Below are positions 58,992-64,000 of a stretch of 64,000 nucleotides of DNA, piece after piece. The notes under the pieces are model-generated. The model was given only the letters and a program-made list of their open reading frames with translations, did not search any database and was not told where the DNA came from. Both the position numbers and the translations under genes were made by a program. The DNA lies in the NCBI GenBank assembly GCA_947034885.2, contig OX344750.2, positions 2,046,001-2,110,000 on the forward strand, written 5' to 3'. This DNA comes from Thuidium tamariscinum (lineage: Eukaryota > Streptophyta > Bryopsida > Hypnales > Thuidiaceae). How positions within the stretch are numbered: position 1 is the stretch's first letter; each line of letters opens with the position of its first letter.

Positions 58992-59952
58992 TTAACCCCT
59001 CAAGGCCCAAGGTCTTTTTGGATTTAAAAACATCATTGTTTTTCAAGCCTTATAAGTCTACATGTCACTAAGGATTGAAAATCTCAACCATACAATTTTG
59101 TAGTGTATATGTTGTAGATGGCATGAATCAAATTTGAAGTCATTTAGCCATATAGATTGCAAGATTATAATGTTTTAGTGTTGAAAAAAGATGTTGAGAT
59201 TTTCCTAAGAACACATTTGGAGGTGAATTTTGATTTTTAAACCTATTCAAATGAAAAAAAAAATTTAACTCTAAAGTTCTTGGAAATCAATATACAAACA
59301 TATTATTTAGTGAAAAAAAGGTCATTCAATTGACTCATTGTGTTTGTAAAATGACTTTGAAGTGTCAAAAAAATTGCAAAAAAAGGGTGCAAAAAACACA
59401 TCTATGACTAAACCTCCTTCTACTAAAATGTTTTTTATCACTCATAATTTTTTGGATTTCCATAAAATTTTAGCCACACAAACTAGACTAGTATGTGCAA
59501 GTTTTCTAAATTTTTTTTGGTTAGAAATGGACAATGTATGAAGAAGAAACAAGTTGCCAAAGTTCACTATAGTCCAAAAATGTCTAGTTTTCAAACTTCA
59601 AATTGCTCCCAAACATTCAAAACAACTTGGATTGCCATGAAAATTTGACCAAAATAACTAGACTTCTAGAAGAACATACATAAACAAATTAGATTTTTGA
59701 AAATAGGATGAAGGAGATACAAGCCCCCAAAGTTGTAGCCATCAACCAAAGTTTGGTGAACTTCAATTGGCTTCCAAGAAATCTTTACATCTTTGATTGA
59801 TGTGAATTATACCACACAAACTAGACTAGGATGCACAACTTTCCCAACAAGTTTTATTGAATTTTGACATTAGGTGCAAAAGTTACAACACTTTGAATTG
59901 GGCTTCCAAACAATGTGGCCACTTTTAAGCCCCTTGAGCGTTTAGGGGTTAA
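58992..59952. mobile_element. TTAA-flanked piggyBac-like MITE, family E (961 bp)
   Basis: Starts TTAACCCCTCAAGGCCC and ends CTTGAGCGTTTAGGGGTTAA. I found no second copy of its interior in the window. The interior has several repeats of a theme (CACACAAACTAGACTAG near 59474 and 59815; related ACTAGACTTCTAG near 59660). No transposase frame is visible. Confidence 0.7.
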
Positions 59953-61351
59953 CAACATGGAGAAGTTAATTGTGGTTACAATATAAGGTAAGAATTTCTA
60001 ATTGTAACCCCTTTCTTATAGCATCACCACACATACCCATATTTATTTCACAACCTAAATATGAAATTCACTTATCATTCTTATCTTATTCATGTAAAGT
60101 AAGTCTTGTAAGATAAGAAATCAATGGTTATTTTAGATTTCAACCCTAATTTAAAGAGAGTTACATTTAATGCTATAGTTGGGTAAGTGTTGCAAGAAGA
60201 CGTTACTACATCATATGTGTTCTAATAGAAGGCACACAAATTGAGGTATACATTAGTGAAAAAAATATATCTTCATACAGAGCTTGATCTTTGTCAAAAT
60301 GTGGCACTTCCAATTTGGATTATTTATATGAAATCTTGATGAAAGATGCTAATTGTTGAACAATTAATCCAATGCGTGTCTTGCCATATTTTCATGCATA
60401 ATTCATATTCCGAGAGTTGAATACAGTGCAATATTTCAGGGTTAACCGGTTAACACTCCTCAATCTAAGTTGAACTGGATTCCAGAGGTTAGCATATTTG
60501 GAATCTAGATGCAAATCTCCTTCTGGTGTTCCACTGCAATTTCTCATGCAGTGTTCTGTTCATTTGCACCTCACAAGAGACGAATCCAATGTTTTTATCT
60601 TCATGCATCCAAACGTGAATTGAATTAAAATTTTATCTGTACTTGAATTGTGATCACATTGTTGCGAGTGTGTCAGGAATAAAAGATGAGAACAGAAATC
60701 CACCTTAATTATTTTCCAGCCATTGATCCTCCTTGTGCATTGCAGAGCCCGGATTTAAACCCACACCCCGGTGTAGGTATCTTAATTCCAGATTGCAGCC
60801 GCAAAGTTCTTGTTTGGGTCCACATCTGAGCCCCAAAATCGCACAAGTACTAAACCCCTTGTAGAGATTTCAAATCACAATTTCTTTCTTGGAAAGCAAG
60901 TGCCAAATCCCAACACTTCCTAGTCTACCTAGTCAATGAGTTCGACATAAAAAAATCTCAATAAAACAAGCATCGAGAACGGCTCTACATTACTACTAAA
61001 GGAGTTTCTTTCATGGTTGCACCAGACTGCTAGACCAATATGATCAAATGGTTTGATATCAATCTCCTCCACCCTATGCAACACATCAGATCAATATTTG
61101 TCTGGCTGGTTTCCCGTGCCCCTTATTGTTTCCTGAATGCCAAACTTTTAGAACTAAACTCCTCCAATCCCGGTTTGTACTCCAGTAGTGGCAAGACGCT
61201 CTTACACAGTGAAAACCAAAAAATAACCTTCGAACTAGCTGAGGATTTCCAAAGCTCTAGAATGTCACGAATTCCTGCACCTAACATGCTACGAAAAAAA
61301 GCCCAATTTGTTATTTCTAGAAAGAATAGTTGAGGATAAAGAACACATGGC
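59953..61351. other. Spacer and probable 3' UTR of the glycosyltransferase gene
   Basis: From about 60430 the composition is more balanced, as expected for the 3' flank of the minus-strand gene ending at 61352. A tandem GGTTAACCGGTTAACA palindrome lies at 60440-60456. The ORF at 61040-61333 is not supported by any recognisable motif. Confidence 0.4.
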
Positions 61352-64000
61352 TTAGCTTTCAATGATCAGCTCGTCCTCTTGGCAAGCTCTCACAAGAATG
61401 TCAATTGAGTTGTTCTGCCATGATTCCACCCTACCGCACAGCCTCCGAGACTGCAACATCAAGAGCACAAATTTAGGATAACCCGAGATTTTCATTCTGG
61501 TGTCCATTGAAGCAAAACTAGTCACTCAACATTAAAAAATACATGTTCATTTCACAGGATCTGATCGTAAGCATCAGCATCCGCCTGTCACTCATTGACG
61601 TAAAACTGTCATGAGGATCTACCAACTTAAATCTAACCGCCAGAATTTTTAAAGCAGCTCGAACACCCTCAAGGATTTCTTTGATCGATGCAAAATGAAT
61701 TTAAGCAAATAATTTCAAAATTAGGGATCACCATGCATCAAGAGTTTGAACTGTGATATTTTCCCCATGCTATATATTGACAAGAACGTCAACTTTCCCC
61801 TCATGGAGTTCAGAACTGTGATATTTTCACAAACCCATCTTAGTTATATACCGGTAGACAATCGCAACAGGCACCACACTAGGATGGGGGATGAAACCTT
61901 GATATCTGCTCCCAAAGTTGAAACAATTCAAGATGATTATAGTCAAGAATAAATTACCTCAAACCAAGAGAAGTCAAGGGGATGCCTCCGAACACGAATA
62001 TTTTTCACTTGGTGCAATCTTGTGTCACAAGCAGTCAAATTCACCTGCCGATGGTCCTCCTTCACGTAGACGGATTCTATCAACCCTTGAGAAGTGCGAT
62101 GGGGTGCCTGATTCTTTACATAAAACAGGACCGGTTGTTTACAAATCTCTGTAGGAATCTCTCGGATGTTGAAGGGAAAATGAGACCGAGCGGTGTCACC
62201 ATACCATGACCTAAACGTCCTCGGCACTTGTTCTAGCTCCCAAGGGGCAACAAATCCTGCATATGCACGCACTACATACCCGGAGGAGATGGAAAACGAG
62301 TACTTCTGCTGACGTCCATACACAATTGTCTGCTGAAGCATGCTGGCTTGCTCCACCTTGGCTCCCTTCATTAACCTCTGCACTGCCGCAACCTTGCTCA
62401 TGTTTGGAAAAATTGGGGCTATTACATCCAAGTGGTGGATTGATAGCAAGGGTGTCAAAGGGTGTGCCGCCATCAGCCCCAGTGGATCTCCGAAAATGTC
62501 AAACTGGCAGTTCATTCATTAATACATTAGACACCGACCTATCTAGCAATTAGGGTAGCTTTTCTTCTTTTCTTTTCTTTTGACACAAATAAAGGCTCTG
62601 CCTCAAGGTCATGTTTACTTCAAGCATATCAACAGAAAACCGGTCCACGTTCAAGCAACATACGCTCAAATATTTATGTCTATTGAAAGAAGAATCCTTA
62701 ACTTGGTCACATGTGAAATCATTTAACTGTGTCGCATTTCACTACATAAGCATGCTAGAAGGAATCGACCGGAGATAAACCGTTTAATTTTTTTGATTAC
62801 CTGGTGAAAGCCCCGATTCTTGATGATGGGAACTCCAAGCTCCGTAATGCAAGCGTGCATCCGGTCATCGCTTCCAAACAACTCCGGATACCTGGTCCCC
62901 AAATGGCACAAAACAGAAGATTTAGACCTAAACTACTCAATTTGCCAACTACAGAAATCTTTAACATTAACAACTATATGATAGTCTGCCTTCATTTATC
63001 ACTCATCTAAAACACTTTCTCCACAAGTTGGGCATGAAGACACTCAAAAGACAACATGATCACAAAGCCTGTCCAACTGGAACTTCATATTCTATCTTGA
63101 ATAACTTAGAGAGGTAATTCTCAAACCACCAATCACGAGTATTACATTTTTGACATTTTACAATTGGTCTGAAGTGATTTACAGGTTCCTTAACTACCTC
63201 TTGAAAGGGCCAAGGACCAAGTTGGATCTCCTGTCTCTTAACTAGTTATGAGTAGGTCACATGGGGACTTCATTTTGTTCAATTTTATTTATTTTTTGGA
63301 CAAAGAGGTACAACGCTTTCCACTGATTATGTTGATGAAAAAGTTGACCCTAGCCGAATTGTATTTAGCATAATATGATCAACCGAATTGGTCAATTCCA
63401 GATCATGCATTCTTGACCCTGTAGGGCTAGAGCGACTCAAAATATTGAACTTCCGAATTTCAATCGGTACCTTTTCAAGCAATCATCCTGCATCTTGGAC
63501 AACGCCTCAGCAAGCGGGAAGCTAATAGCAAACCCACCCCCACCATACGCCATCCCATATGAAAACTCCGTGTTCTGCCAGTGGCTCTCAGATTGGCTCC
63601 CAATGTAGTACATCTTTGTAGGGTCATACTTTGACAACATTCTGACCAGGTTGTCGGTGAAGAAAATAGTGTCGTCGTCTCCCATGACGAACCAATCCAC
63701 TTTTGAGAGGTTGAATCTGTACCAATCCTTAATTTCAGGATAGTATTTTGCGGAAATGAAAAAATCAATTTAATGAAAAGCTTTAGTTATCAAAATATCG
63801 TCTCTTCTGACCTTTCTCCTCTGAAAGATAAGATGATTTGCCAATTGAAATGAATGACAATATATCGTGTGCTTGTCAAGAAAACGTGGGTTCTTTCCAA
63901 ATTTTGGACGGGATTACAAAGATATGATCTCAATCACTGTGGCTAAGTTCAAGAAACTGACCTGTACATCTCCGTCACGATGCGTGCGAGACGAATCGCA
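61352..64000 (-). CDS. DUF604/Fringe-like glycosyltransferase, C-terminal 339 residues (5' end outside window)
   Basis: Five minus-strand exons: >64000-63962, 63716-63471, 62891-62801, 62503-61958 and 61450-61352 (TAA stop). All introns are GT-AG with matching phases. The first visible residues, AIRLARIVTEMYR, run into WFVMGDDDTIFF, whose DDD is the metal-binding DxD motif of Fringe-like (GT31-type) enzymes. Then come YYIGSQSESHWQN, FSYGMAYGGGGFAIS, RYPELFGSDDRMHACITELG, GFHQ, FDIFGDPLGLMAAHP and LLSIHHLD, the hallmark order of plant DUF604 proteins. These are usually about 500 residues with an N-terminal Golgi signal anchor, which would lie outside the window. Donor and acceptor sugars are not known for most members. 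The C-terminal SRRLCGRVE...DILVRACQEDELI comes from a short separate last exon and matches the family ending. The acceptor at 63717-63719 has a weak pyrimidine tract but is the only one that keeps frame. Confidence 0.88.

Noticed and set aside
60440..60456. End of another TTAA element (CAGGGTTAACCGGTTAAC)
   Set aside because: No matching left end with TTAACCCC was found within a plausible distance on either side.

Overview
The window looks like nuclear DNA from a land plant. The genes have GT-AG introns of about 170-1,070 bp. Proteins recognisable by eye are plant-like: a NOP52/RRP1 tail, a BAC2-like mitochondrial carrier, cytosolic ribosomal protein uL13 (RPL13a) and a DUF604/Fringe-like glycosyltransferase. 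The long AT-rich spacers are packed with short inverted-repeat DNA transposons. Gene density is low, about five loci in 64 kb. The proteins are close to, but clearly diverged from, the angiosperm forms I know, so a non-seed plant such as a bryophyte is plausible. That is inference and I cannot name a species.

Layout. 1-1351 (+): last two exons of an RRP1/NOP52-like pre-rRNA processing protein. 1.4-12.6 kb: gene-poor AT-rich DNA with several inverted-repeat elements. 12.6-14.2 kb (-): a three-exon, apparently complete mitochondrial basic amino acid carrier, with a long upstream leader/promoter region to about 16.1 kb. 16.3-31.4 kb: a dense, partly nested transposon patchwork. 32-35.9 kb (+): a GC-richer, probably transcribed stretch, then two incomplete uL13 copies in tandem. 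36.9-42.7 kb: more transposons, including elements inserted inside elements. 43.6-44.7 kb (-): an unrecognised 367-residue DNA-binding-like protein with a duplicated 130-residue module, with a probable spliced leader reaching a G-rich tract near 46.55 kb. 47-60 kb: transposons, including three young 300 bp copies with perfect 8 bp target duplications. 61.4-64 kb (-): the C-terminal 339 residues of a DUF604 glycosyltransferase, running off the right edge.

The genes do not form a pathway; they are independent housekeeping-type loci. The notable content is the mobile DNA. At least six structural classes of non-autonomous elements can be told apart by their ends: TTAA-flanked elements with CCCCTAA-type termini (piggyBac-like, at least ten copies in several length families); TA-flanked AGGTAG-ended elements; a Stowaway-like element; 8 bp-duplication hAT-like elements; TAA-flanked Harbinger-like elements; and a 1.3 kb MULE-like fold-back with a 9 bp duplication. 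I saw no transposase gene, reverse transcriptase, tRNA, rRNA or CRISPR array. All homology statements come from reading the sequence, not from a database search.
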